The notes: generated by a model not told the origin, from the letters alone. Counted from the first letter of the stretch, positions 1-11,245 are shown. The stretch is DNA of 64,000 nt from Bactrocera neohumeralis (GCF_024586455.1 NC_065921.1:73365865-73429864), one strand, 5' to 3'. Numbers and translations: made by a program.

Positions 1-1932
1 GCAAAAGAAGTCGAAAAGAAACCCTGCACATTGAAAAATTATAAAATCCTTTACTTTCCTTATACACTTTCTATATAAAATAAACACAAATTTTTAATTT
101 GTTTGAACATATTTTAAATATATATATATATATATTTTATTTCATAATTCACCTTTAATATATCTCATATATTGTATGTATATGGTTTTGTCTTATTAAT
201 TTTTATTTCAGTTTTCCACATTGCATTTCACCATTATTATTATTATTATAATTTATTATTAATATTATTATATACAACTTACAGTAAAACTAAATTTATT
301 ATTTTTGGGTTTTTTGTTTTCAAATATTTATATTAATAATAATCATAAAGAGCGATCTTTAAAAATCATCTTCAGCATCGTCGTCATTACAATAATAGTC
401 AGAATATATATCTATATATATATATATTTTATATATATATATACGCATGTATTATATATATGGTATATAATATACCTTTCTGTGAACTATATATTTTCAT
501 GTGTGTGTATATATACGTATGCATGTATGTATATTATCGGTTTATACGAAAGTCTAAATATATTTATATATATGTATGTGTGTTTAGATCAAAGATCAAG
601 AGTTTCTTCTTCTTTTTTACAATAATATATGGTAATTAGTGTACTTACTACGTTCTATAACACTTTTTAGACTTTATTTTAAATATTTTTTTGTTGTTGT
701 TATGATTAATCAATCTCCTGTATGTATATAGGGATGTTTTGTGTTGGAAATAAATCTTTGTATTTTACATATTTTTTGCAAATGAACGCTTGATTTATGC
801 GCTGAAGTATAAAATGCTTTAAGACCCTCTTACATACATACATTTTAGCATATTAGCATACATGCAATATTTTTAGTTTTACAAAACTTAATGGCTAAGG
901 AAAATTTTAGCGCATTTTTTATTTTTTATTTTTTTAATTTTTAATTCCTTCAACTGTTTGTATTTTTAATTTTTTTTAATGAATTGCTATAGTTCAAAAA
1001 AAAAAATATTTTTCAGCTTTACTTTTCATATTTTGCCCACTTTTCCTTAGCTCCATGCAAACACTTATATTTTAACAGTCGTTAATAAAAGTCTCCATAC
1101 AAACATCAATTATCATATACTATTTGTCTCCGCTACAAAACGCCAACTTCTCTCTCTCTCTCTCTCTCTATCTCTTACATATCTCAAGTAGTACTTAAAC
1201 TTCAAACTTCTGCTACGCACCTTTCGATTACAAACAACAAAATTTTTCACAAATTTTAACTTTTCCTATTTACCGCTTTTTTATGTGTAGTTTACTATAT
1301 ATGTATGTCCTACTATATATTAACTTTCTATGCACCTTTCTTTATTTTTTTCCCATATTTCAAGTATGTAGGTAAGTCGTTTCTTACGTTCTGCATTTCA
1401 TTTGTACATTTCTTACTTTTGTACGAGAAGCTCTTGTTGGCCACGTACAGTACCTGCCAATTGTAAACGTGCACGCAAACTATTTTATTTCTATATGCAT
1501 TTGTATCAGCTGACGCAAAACGATTTCCACTCAATATAATGAAATACAGACTCTATATTACTGTTATAGCCATTAATATTGCAGAAAAAATTAAAAGTAA
1601 AATAAAAATTAAATATTATTTGATTTCAAAAACAAACAAAAAATGTTAACTATTTTATCTTCAAATCTCAAGAATCTGTATATATGATTTCGCGTATACT
1701 GTATGATTTTACTTAAGTTTATTACAGCTTCTTCTTGTTTTCTTTCTATATAATGCATTTCTTCAGTGATTTTCATTAAAATGTGCCGTTATATCGCAGG
1801 AAAATTAATAACTTCCAGCTTGGGAAATTAAAAAACAAAACTTGCCATTGTTTTTAAAGAAATTATCTTTAGTCAAAAACATAAATTTTAGCTCCAATAT
1901 GAAGAAAAATAGTTGAAATAATTTAAAAAACA
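1..1932. other. AT-rich intergenic DNA with microsatellites
   Basis: No gene is visible. There are TA/TATG runs near 117-135 and 410-445, and a (CT)n run at about 1149-1169. The short open frames here are low in complexity (runs of Tyr/Ile from TATA repeats) and have no family resemblance. Confidence 0.6.
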
Positions 1933-2089
1933 TTTTGAGCGTTCGCTAGTATAGCCTTTTTTTGTTGGAGTCCTGCTTTTTTCGCTTTATGAAATTTTAA
2001 ATGAAATTTCTTTAGATGATTTGAGTAATAACTTTGTCATCCGTTTTTTAGTGAAAAGCATGTAAAAAAGTTAGCAGACTCCGAGAAAC

Positions 2090-2400
2090 TGGACGCATTA
2101 AGGGTTCCAGGGAGAAATATTCCGAAATACTCTCTCACTTCGACTGCATATCTGGTAACTTGGGCCACTGCATGCATTCTTTCCGATAGCAGAGTTGCAA
2201 TATAGACCTTGAGCTCACTGAGAGAGTGGAACAGTTAGACACACTCTTCGCCACTGTCCAGCTTTCGCCAGACTATGAAGCATTTCGGTTGCTATACATT
2301 TTACGAACCCGGCAAATTGGTTGGAATTGATATTAGCCGCCTCAATAAAATTGTGACGATATGCGATCCTTTTTTATGACTTAACCAATTTGAAAAGCTT
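2090..2400 (+). mobile_element. Fragment of LINE ORF2 3' end (degraded)
   Basis: Broken-frame translation gives HCPAF, then KHFGCYTFYEPGKLVGIDIS and SRLNKIV. This matches the pattern of the region after RNase H in R1/Jockey-type LINEs (Cys/His-rich knuckle, CPAF, LKHLGxxTF). Frameshifts and stops interrupt it. It lies just upstream of, and in the same orientation as, the larger relic at 2480-3545. Confidence 0.5.
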
Positions 2401-2479
2401 TAGAAAATAAAAATTTCAAAAAATTTTGAGAAATTTTTTTCATTATTTTTAGAAATCGCTTATTTTTATATTACTTATT

Positions 2480-3545
2480 GCAAGTAAACTCGAGAGCGTT
2501 CAATGGGTGGCGCTCATCAGCATGTGTGGTGCACTAAAGTACACGCCAATCATGGCACTTAACACCATTTTATACATGGCGGAGACATCACCGGAAGGTG
2601 TATGGCTGCGAAAGTTGTTATCAGATTCAGAGAAACTGGGTTCCTAAATGAACACGTGTCTGAACACTCTGAAATTCCCTAACACTTTGCCTTCATACCG
2701 GTTCACTTGGATCATGGAGTCGCCGTTGGAGAAGAGAGGCAATGATTTTCTTTACGCATGCTGGGAAGGTCGGGGGGAACGTTGGTGGAGGGGTTTAATG
2801 TCAGGAGCTCTCTATCAACCCCAGCTTCATACTTCCTGATTATTGTAGTATTTTCCAAGCCGAGGTTGCAACCATTAAGGTAGCAATAGATTTACTGCGC
2901 CGGAGTAAAGCCTTCTTCAAAGAAGTGATCATCCACTTAGATAGCAGAGCAGCGGTAATAACCCTGAACTCATTACCAATGCGATCAGGGTTGGTCAAGG
3001 AGTGCCTTATCTCGATATTAATATCATCGAGTATTTTTGTAATAAGACTGGTATGGGTACCAGGCGAAATCACAGGCAATTATAAAGCTGATAAGCTAGC
3101 ATTGAAAGGCACAATCATTTTGTCCCAAGATCGATGGCAATAGATCTAGTGATCTCTACGCTCTCAGTAAAGCTAGCCTATCCGTAGTTGTGGAGGTTTT
3201 AACAGCCAATTGTCCTATTGGCGTTCATGCTGTAAGGCTGGGAATCTTACCAAATGCCATCTGCATAAGCTGTATGGAAGAAGATGAAGTGGAAAAAACT
3301 CAACACTTGATTCTAGACTATCCGGCGTTTGGGACGTCAAGGCTTCAACATTTGGGAGCGCATACCTTCAGACATCCCACCGAACTGCCGGGAATGGAAA
3401 TTAAACGGCTGTACAAATTTTTATTGGCCATTGAGCGTTAAGGCCAATTTATAAGTTCGAACACAGGATATCTTATTTTCTATGACTTCACAAAGGACTA
3501 CATATAGCGATCTCTCCAGATCAGCCATCTAACCTAATCTAACAT
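2480..3545 (+). pseudogene. LINE (R1/Jockey-like) relic: RT tail, RNase H, C-terminal knuckle, 3' end
   Basis: The RNase H domain is open from about 2825 to 3143. It reads IFQAEVATIKVA, IIHLDSRAAVITLNS (the catalytic-type DSxA motif), then VWVPGEITGNYKADKLALKG, equivalent to WVPGHxGxxGNExAD with the His lost. After a stop at 3143 the frame changes. Residues encoded at 3190-3441 give TANCPIGVHAVRLGILP, CISCMEEDEVEKTQH and the DYPAF/LQHLGAHTF pattern of these elements' C-terminus. The relic ends near 3545 in CTAACCTAATCTAAC-like sequence. The upstream RT part (2490-2800) is badly degraded. Not functional. Confidence 0.8.
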
Positions 3546-4617
3546 AGTATTTTATGTAAAAAATTTGACAAAGCAAATGTTCTGTAACAGTGTTTACACA
3601 AGTCGTAAAATTTCATAGGATCGGTTAATTAGTTCGTGAGAAACCTTAACAACAGACTGTGAAATCACAGATCCGAGAAAAATGCGTTTAAAGTTTTAAC
3701 TGAATAGCTATATATGTATATACCTTATCTGATATATATAAATATACATATGTACATAGCTGACCGCAAATTTTTGAGGCTGTATCTGCTAAACTATTAA
3801 TCGGATCAAATTGATTATTTATGACAATTTTCTAGAGATTAAATTAATAAGACAATAAAGCGGATTTGAAGCCGTGAAACCCATGTGACTACTTAAAATA
3901 AAACTGAATATGATAAAAAAAAAGATGGAATATGGAGCCATGTGTAGGGAAGGAAAATTCTCTGAGCGCCATTCAGTTGGGAGTGCCCAGAAACGATTCG
4001 ATGCGATACGACTTTGGGCTTTAGACCAAGTATCTTCTGGGTAGCCAAAAAACATCCGTTTGAAGATGAGCTAAAGACGAGGCTTATGCGCTGGGTTTGT
4101 AACCCGCCACGTAAAACACAACCCCAATGAAAAGTCGGCTATAACCGCGTTAGCGATATCGCCTATAAAGAAGAAATGAAGAAGTATAAAAAAAAAAATT
4201 AAAATCTGTTTAAAAAAAAAAAGTTAAAAAGTGTCGCGAACGCTCAAAAAATTGTAATATTTGTAATGTTTCCAAAAAACTGTTACTTAAATGTTAAACT
4301 TAACATTTTATGCGCTGTTCAGACTATTTATGCTATAAACAGACCTAACTGCTGAACTAGTTATTTCGACATTTTTTTTGCTTTTTCCAAAAATTTTCCA
4401 GTAACTTGCTATGCTTTCTTTGTCATGCTGTAATCAGCTGTTTTTTGGCTTTTCCAAAGTTGACATTTCTTTGTTGGTTTTTGTTTCTTTATGAATATTC
4501 AGTTGTTTTACTGCGTTTTAGCTTAAGGAAATATGCAAATGTCTGTCAAAAATGGAAGCATACGTTACGATAGCTTTGGATGTTTGAATGAAAAATGTTA
4601 AGTTTTGGTTTTGCATA
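3546..4617. other. Intergenic DNA with an unclassified repeat-like stretch
   Basis: No gene is seen. The part at about 3890-4200 is less AT-rich and has the look of a transposon remnant, but I could not place it in a family. The rest is T-rich single-copy-looking sequence. Confidence 0.4.
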
Positions 4618-4780
4618 ATGTGCTGAACACATAAAGAGCGACAGACTTCAAGCACGTTGCTATGGACCCAGTTATGTAATCGTGCAGCTGTCTAAATAAT
4701 GGCTTCCTTAAGAACGTGTGTATTTTAATATTTGACAGATGTCGCTTAAAGTCCGCTGCTCTCTATGTGTTCAGCACATA
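4618..4780. mobile_element. 163-bp foldback MITE with hairpin-forming inverted ends
   Basis: ATGTGCTGAACACATA at 4618-4633 reappears inverted as part of TATGTGTTCAGCACATA ending at 4780. Similarity continues inward for about 45 bp on each side (AGAGC..ACTT.AAGC). Each terminal segment is itself a small palindrome (ATGTG/CACAT around CTGAA). There is no coding capacity. Superfamily is undetermined. Confidence 0.65.
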
Positions 4781-6949
4781 ACTGATTTTTGCATTTGTCA
4801 GCTGTTAACTGCACTTGCAGCTGTCAACTTACGCCGCCTGCTAAGAAATCGCTAAAATGTCTGACTTAAGTTCATAAATAGCTATTTTGTTGTAAAGAGC
4901 TTGTTGCCTAATGTTTGTATTTGTTTGAAAGTATTTGTATTTGTTGTGAAGTTGGCTACAACCGTTTAGCTTAATTATGTCTAACGATATTGAAATGTTT
5001 TGTTTGCCATTAAAAATAATATTTTGAAGCGCCCAAAGCGCCTCTGTGAACCGCCACTTTACACTACGAAATGTTAAATTCAAAGTAACAACAACAGTCT
5101 ACGTTACAAACTCAAAGTACATAAATTGTTGTTTGTGGCAGTGTAGCATTTTTCGTAATTATTTAATTTCTTGTTTTGTTTATCTGTTTTTGTTTTTGTT
5201 TTTTGGTTTGTTTTTGCATCGAAATAATTCACTTCACACATACTCAATGCTAAATTGTAAAATGCATTTAAATAGTACAACACTTTTACGGCTTTTGGTT
5301 TTGTTGTTTTGTTTTTGTAATATTAAATTTTATGGTCGTAGTTCATAATCGATTGTTTTGTGTTTGCGCTGCTGCACGCAAGTATGCAATTTAATGTATT
5401 TTTGCAAGTATTTTCGCAAGTATTTTTGCAACTTAGTGTTTAATATGTCTTATATATTGTTGTTGTTTTTCTATATATTGTTTTTGCTATCGTTTTATAA
5501 ATTTGAAAAATTTAAAATTACGTATTTACTGCAACATACGCCAAAATTTATATGCTTAATTGTTGCTATTATTTTTGTTGTAATTTTTTTTCTGCTTTTG
5601 CTTAAGTTTTTTTTTTCTTTGTTTTTGGTTTTCAATTGAAATGCATATTTCAGTTTTATACTGTTTTCACAAATGTGCGTAGAATTTAAGGTTTCACTGT
5701 TGTTGCTGCTATGTAATGTACTGCGTTTTTGTTGTTGCTTGAACATATTTACTTTTAATTGTTATAATTATGTACGTAAGCGCTTGGCGTTTGTTGTTAT
5801 TGTATGCTTTTTGTAACGTAATTTAATTTTTGCATTGATTTTTGTCTAAGTATTTTATGCATATGTCTATATATGTATATATATAATGTTGTTGTGTATA
5901 AGTGAACTTGAGAAATTTCGCACAAAATTTCGCCCAAAATTTCAACAATCAATTTAAATGTATTTTTGCATAAATTTTTAATTTCTTATTGCACTTGTCT
6001 GCAAATCAACTACAAAATAGAATATATATGTAAGTATATAGCAGTATAGTGGTAAATATTATGAGTATTCTTTTCATATACATACATATTTGTATTTGCA
6101 TTTATTGAAGCTGAGTGTAAGAGTGCATTTTCCTGCTGTCATTAATCATAATAATAATTTGCTATAATATACTTTTTGTTGTTCTACTGGCAGTGAAAAT
6201 ATGCGCAAAAAAAGTTTTTTTCTTCTTAACTCCATTATTTTGAGGTTAATGGCAAGCAGTTGCGTCAGAAAGTTGCTATATATTATGAGCTTGTGCTTGA
6301 AGAGCGTTAATGTGTGTGAATGATTTGCAGCAACGGTTTGTGTCTGTGTGATTTTCAGTTTTTTATATGCAATATATAAGAGGGATATACATATGTATAT
6401 GTATGTGTATAACTTTTTAATAATTCGTCTTTGAAAACCCATTGTTTGTTGGTTGTTGTTGTTTGCTACACGTTTCTTTAGGTACGTCTGTGCCGACATG
6501 CCGAGTGGCGTCTTCAAATTGCTTGACATTCGCTTGTTTCCAGCCAACTGTTTCTTTTTTCTTCAACTATAATAATATTCTCTGCTTTACTTTTACTTTT
6601 ATCATTTTACTCATTTGTGTATTTGGAAGCTTTCTAGCTTTGTTTGTAAGTTTAATTGTAATTTCAATATTGCTGCAAAACAGGTACCTTTAAGGCGTGA
6701 AGGGGTCAAGGAATCAAGGTTGGGGGTTTCGTGAGAAGATACAATGAGCTAAACATAAAAACTAAAAATGAAAGAAAAATAAATAATAAAATATTAAAGA
6801 AAAATAAATTTAAATAAAAATAATTAAAAATTAAAAAAAAAAATTAAAGAAAAATAAATTTAAATATTTTGCTACGAAAGTTGAAATTTGTAAACAAAAA
6901 AGCTAAATCACTACTAAAGAAAAAAAAATGTAACAATTTTTGCGCTTAA
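4781..6949. other. Intergenic, T/TTTG-rich DNA, no gene recognised
   Basis: On the minus strand this stretch is CAA-rich, like long insect 3' UTRs, but nothing connects it to a transcript. A 133-residue minus-strand open frame (6547-6146) begins with plausible-looking residues but lacks a proper acceptor and decays into low-complexity sequence. I do not call it. Confidence 0.4.
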
Positions 6950-7270
6950 AGGGCGCTCGTGAGTTTAGAAGAAATTCTTGAGATTCTGAGCGTACTATTC
7001 GCAACATCATCACCCACATTGAGACTCAGCGTTAGTTTTTGTATAATATTCGACCGAATAGATCACGCCCAGCACGCAGTGATGGAAATATAGCAGCCGT
7101 AGCTGAGAGTGTACACGAAGAACGTGGAGACTCGGCGCCGTTCACAGCAACTCGCACTGATGTACATATGTAACGAATTACATGGATTTATTGAGAGAAT
7201 AATTCGGTAAACAGATAATTTCTCGTTTTGGGCTGGTCGATTGGCCACCAAGATTGTGTGCTATCACAAC
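6950..7270 (+). pseudogene. Tc1/mariner-superfamily transposase relic, internally deleted
   Basis: Translation in pieces gives TIRNIITHIETQR, then PARSDGNIAAVAESVHEE (helix-turn-helix region of IS630/mariner-type transposases, family form RSVENIAAVAESV). After a deletion comes MDLLRE, a stop, then FGKQIISRFGLVDWPPRL, corresponding to the C-terminal WPPRSCDLTPLDYFLW block. The catalytic core between is missing. A dead copy. Confidence 0.6.
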
Positions 7271-7524
7271 AATTATCAAGAGATAATTCTCATAAAAATA
7301 AATGCAAAAAAATCTTTTTTCGCATTTCCCCAGTAAATATGAAGAATTTATATATTTTTTTCTTAAGGAACCTCGAAATGGATGACCCCTTATTTGTCTT
7401 TGCTTCCGCGAGTTGATAAGGATAAGGAGCACGCATCAGCTCCTTTGTACAATATGTTCGGACGAAAGCCCCCACGATGGGAATTTAAGTGCGCTCTTTC
7501 CAAACCACAAAAAGAAAACTCAAC

Positions 7525-8760
7525 TTCCGTGAGATAAGCGTGCTCAACATCGTATATAAGGTTCTATCGAGCGTACTGTGGGAAAGATTAAAGCCCAGTT
7601 TCACTGTTGTTGCTGTGAAAGATTAAAGCCCGCCGTTATCCTTATCAGATTTGGCTTCCGAAGCAATACCAAAAATTCCGTCAGGATAGGGAAGGACCTC
7701 AACCGAGCCGTTCAATACGAAGCGAGGTTTCAGACAAGGAGATTCCCTTTCGAGTGACATTCTCAACCTGCAGATATAAGTAGAGAAGATACAATCCTCT
7801 ATAAGCTGCTGGCGTACGCCGATGATATTGATATCATTGGCCTCAACAACCATGCCGTTAGTTCTGCTTGATCCAGATTGGATAAGGGAGCGAAGCGTAT
7901 CCGTATGTATGTGGTTCAGAACGAGGACAAGACAAAATATCTCCGTACAAAAAGGCATCGTATTCGGGACTTGGCTAACACGACACTGTTGTTTAACGTG
8001 GGTAATGCGTTGAGCGCCCTGAGAATGCTAAGCATTTTCAGTACCAATTAGCAATGCGGAATGGGCACACTAACCACCTTGGTACGGTTCGAGGCCCATC
8101 TAAAACCTCTGCCATGCTTTGGGTCCGACACCCGGTTGCACATTGAACTGACAAAGTCAGTTCTCCCCGCATTTGGATTTTAACCACAACCACCACGTAT
8201 ACTCTCCGATGGACCAGTCCGCATGAGCAGGTTGGAGTAAACTCCAAGAGCTTCTGCTCCCCGTTGTACCAGAACTAGGTCTCCGGTCAGACCTCGTAGC
8301 CGAAGCTACTACCAGTTGAGCTTCCATACGGCTCTGGACTGGTGGCCAGGATGACACTGTTGACAGTCATAAGTTTGAAGTCGTAGATAATTTCGTATAT
8401 CTTGGAACCAGAATCAACACCAATAACAATATCAGCCTTGAAATCCAACGCAGAATCATTCTTGCCAAGTGGTGCTACTTTGGACTGAGTAGCCAATTGA
8501 AGAGTAAAGTCCTCTATCGACGAGCAAAGACCAAATTCTCATTATCCCCGTCCTGTTATATGGTGCGAAGGCATGTGCAATGATGGGTCGGCATTTGGCA
8601 ACGGCGAGTAGTTCATTAACATAGTTCAGTGAATTAAGAGACATCGGCTATGCTGGCTGGGGAAAACACCCCAGCTCTGAGAGTATTTGACGCAGTACCT
8701 GCCGGGGAAGTAGAGGAAAGTCCAGGAGGAAAAAGGATCTTTAAATTGGCAGTTGTAATG
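7525..8760 (+). pseudogene. RTE-like non-LTR retrotransposon RT relic
   Basis: Fragments in order: SVLNIVYKVLSSVLWERLKP (early RT block) near 7525; GKDLTEPFNTKRGFRQGDSL near 7690; LLAYADDIDIIGL with the catalytic YADD box at 7815-7826; NEDKTKYL near 7925; then, after an insertion, HKFEVVDNFVYLGTRINTNN (8360-8420) and LEIQRRIILAKWCYFGLSSQ; finally LRVFDAVPAGEVEESPG near 8680. This order matches the LINE RTs common in dipteran genomes. There are frameshifts, an internal deletion after the first block, and a ~300-bp insertion at about 8035-8340. Inactive. Confidence 0.8.
8035..8345 (+). mobile_element. Candidate tRNA-derived SINE inserted in the RTE-like relic
   Basis: This segment interrupts the RT relic and is clearly less AT-rich than its surroundings. 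On the plus strand it has a good Pol III B box, GGTTCGAGGCC (8086-8096), and 26 bp upstream an A-box-like TAGCAATGCGG (8049-8059) with one departure from consensus. That spacing suits a tRNA head. The RT reading resumes right after it (TVDSHKFEVV). No poly-A tail or target duplication was verified. Confidence 0.35.
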
Positions 8761-9477
8761 TTTTGATACTCTAGTACAAAAAAGTTGAAGTTTGACAACG
8801 CTTCAATTGAATTTTTTTGACAGGTTGAGTTGTTAATTATGGTTAATGTTAATTAAGAATAAATTGATGAAAGAAAAAAAAATTAAACAAAAAAGTACAA
8901 TAAATAATTTTAAAAGTGTTCGAGGAGTTTAAAAGTGGAAAAGACAAGTTAATTCCAAATAAAAAAAATAATAATTTCCATAAGTTAGTACTAAAGGGAA
9001 AGGACTTTTGTGCTTATATAATATTATGCAATGAAAAGCTTTTGCTTTATATAATTACATAATTAATTATTTATGTATGCCATATGAAATAATCTTTGGC
9101 CGTCGTTAATTACTGCACATTATTTATTCATTTCTATTATTACTTTTTTTAATTTACATATATATTTTTTATTTTCATTTGTTTTTATTAAATTTTCGTA
9201 ATTTTTATTTATTTATTTTTTATTATTTTTATGGGATTTTATCAACGTTTTATTTATTGTTATACGTTTGTATTACTTTTTATTTATTTTATGTATTTTT
9301 TTATTTTTATTTGTATTAATTTATTTTCTTTGTTTGTGTTTTTTTTTTTTTGTTTTGGTCAAGGTAGCGTTGTAAAGTTGATTAGGGATGAACTTTTTAT
9401 ACAATTATTTAAGCACGCAATTAATTTCGTCAATTGTTAAATACTCTGGCTAATTAAAATACACATATGTACACACA
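8761..9477. other. AT-rich intergenic DNA
   Basis: Nothing recognisable. The T-rich open frame at 9231-9440 encodes only Phe/Tyr/Ile-rich low-complexity sequence. Confidence 0.5.
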
Positions 9478-10584
9478 TTAGGGTGGGTCGAAAAAAGATT
9501 TTCTTCTCTTAGTACTCTAGTACTCTGAAAAATAACTTCTTAGACAGCTTCTACCACCAACAAAACTGAGTTTTGTAATTTAAAACAATTTTTTTTTATT
9601 GAGTTATAAAATTCATAAGAAAAAAATGTTGCCTTAAAATAATCAAACTTCAACCGTTAATAACTTTTAAATGGTAAGGGTAACGTAAAAATCGTAAGTG
9701 ACTTTTTAGTTATTTTTTCAAGTAGCTGTTAGCGAGATATGCATTTTTTCAGCTTTATACAAGAAAAAACAAGAAAAAGCGTTAACTTCGGCTGCACCGA
9801 AGCTAATATACCCTTCACAGGTGCATTTCTTTTAGTAACGTGTTCAGTTTGTATGGAAGCTATACGCTATAGTAATCCGATCTGAATAATTTTTTCGGAG
9901 ATTATATTATTAACTTAAGCAGTAATCCATGTCGAATTTCATGAAGGTACATTGTCAAATGCGAAAGTTTTCCATACAAGAACTTGATTCCGATCGTTCG
10001 GTTTGTATGGCAGCTATATGCTATAGTGAGCCGATCTGAACAATTTTTTTGGAGATTACATAGTTGTCTTAGAAAATAATCTATACCAAATTTCGTGAAG
10101 ATACCACGTCAAATGCAAAAGTTTTCCATACAAGAACTTGATTCCGATCGTTCAGTTTATATGGCAGCTATATGTTATAGTGGTCCGATATCGGCAGTTC
10201 CGACAAAACAGCAGCTTCTTGAAGAGAAAATGACGTTTGCAAAATTTCAAAACGATATCTTAAAACTGAGGGACTAGTTCGTATATATGTATACAGACAG
10301 ACGGACAGACGGACAGACAGACAGACGGACATGGCTAAATCGACTCAGCTTAACATACTGATCATTTATATATATACTTTATAGGGTCTCCGACGCCTCC
10401 TTCTGGGTGTTACAAACTTCGTGACAAACTTAATATACCCTGTTCAGGGTATAAAAATTGTAAGGTATAGAAACTTTCCGTTACAATTAAAAGCGCATAC
10501 TTGAAGAGACTTTCTAAGAAGTGTATAAGCATCTATTTTTCGGAGTACTAAACAATAAAAAATATATTTTTTCCCCCACTCTAA
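9478..10584. mobile_element. GGGTGGGTC-ended inverted-repeat element, split by a mini-me-like insertion
   Basis: The left end is TTAGGGTGGGTCGAAAAAA at 9478-9496 and the right end TTTTTTCCCCCACTCTAA finishes at 10584; the two are inverted relatives. The host element is about 400 bp once the insertion at about 9767-10457 is set aside. The flanks are TATG/TA microsatellite-like. No open frame. Confidence 0.6.
9767..10457 (+). mobile_element. mini-me-like element with ~154-bp tandem units
   Basis: It starts AACAAGAAAAAGCGTTAAC plus CGGCTGCACCGAAGCTAATA and ends in the palindrome TATACCCTGTTCAGGGTATA. Inside are three tandem units (near 9847, 10001, 10155) around TTTGTATGGCAGCTATATGC. Then come a (GACA/GACG)n microsatellite, the core CTAAATCGACTCAGC and a (TA)n stretch. 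This arrangement of a conserved core between GTCY and TA proto-microsatellites fits the described dipteran mini-me elements. Non-coding; a possible Helitron-like or LINE-related origin is not resolved. Confidence 0.7.
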
Positions 10585-10600
10585 TATACTTACATACACA

Positions 10601-11245
10601 TTAGAGTGTTTTTTTTTAACTATTAATTTTTTTCAATCCCGTCACGAAATTTCCTTGGAAATACCCTAAAAAAATTCTCTGAAAATTTTAGCACTTAATA
10701 TTAACATTAAGAACTGGACCAAGGCATGCAAAAATTTTCCATAGAAAATACACTACAATCGTGATTTTTTATCTTTAAATTCCTACAAAACAGGGGCGTT
10801 TTATGGCATCGCTTTGACTTTAGACGCATATTTCTCAGAATTGTTCAAGCTGCAAAAGTGCCCAGTGCAACAAAGTCGTAACTCACACCGGCTAGGTAGT
10901 ACGGGGATCTAAATCTGATTTTTCCATGAAATTCGCATTTCTTTGTATTTACAGTTACAAGAGCTACAGAAAAAATTTGTGCTTGGGAAATTGTATTTGC
11001 TACAAAAAGATCCGAGGTCAAAATCGCTATCATTAATACTTCTCGCGATATTCGGCGTTTTAAGTAAGGCAGTATGGAATTATCATAGATTTTTTATTAC
11101 ATACCACCAATTAATAGCTAAAAAAAACACCCTCTGTAATACACATGTACAGCTGTTAGATTTGAGATTTTCTTAAAAATGTCTAAGCCCTCATTTTTCA
11201 GTAACCTAAGCGAGAAAAAATATTCCTTTTTTTGACCCACCCTAA
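10601..11245. mobile_element. Second GGGTGGGTC-type inverted-repeat element
   Basis: The left end is TTAGAGTGTTTTTTTTT (from 10601) and the right end is TTTTTTTGACCCACCCTAA (to 11245). Its right-hand part (ATTTTTCAGTAACCTAAGCG) resembles the right-hand part of the neighbouring copy ending at 10584. The two elements lie head to tail, separated by 16 bp of TA/CATA microsatellite. Non-coding. Confidence 0.6.

Larger units (their letters stand above)
1933..4249. mobile_element. Possible compound element bounded by a 14-bp inverted repeat
   Basis: TTTTGAGCGTTCGC at 1933-1946 is repeated perfectly, inverted, at 4236-4249. The sequences diverge just inside. Between them lie two LINE fragments and an unclassified stretch (about 3890-4200). 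The match could mark the ends of a DNA element that later received LINE insertions, or could be chance or an unrelated dispersed pair. No target duplication was confirmed. Confidence 0.25.

Noticed and set aside
6146..6547. 133-codon minus-strand frame starting MAGNKRMSS
   Set aside because: The first ~35 residues look protein-like, but there is no acceptor or promoter, and the rest is translation of TATA/microsatellite DNA.
8049..8096. A true tRNA gene
   Set aside because: A- and B-like boxes are present, but I could not see a complete cloverleaf with paired acceptor stem; a SINE head is the more likely reading.
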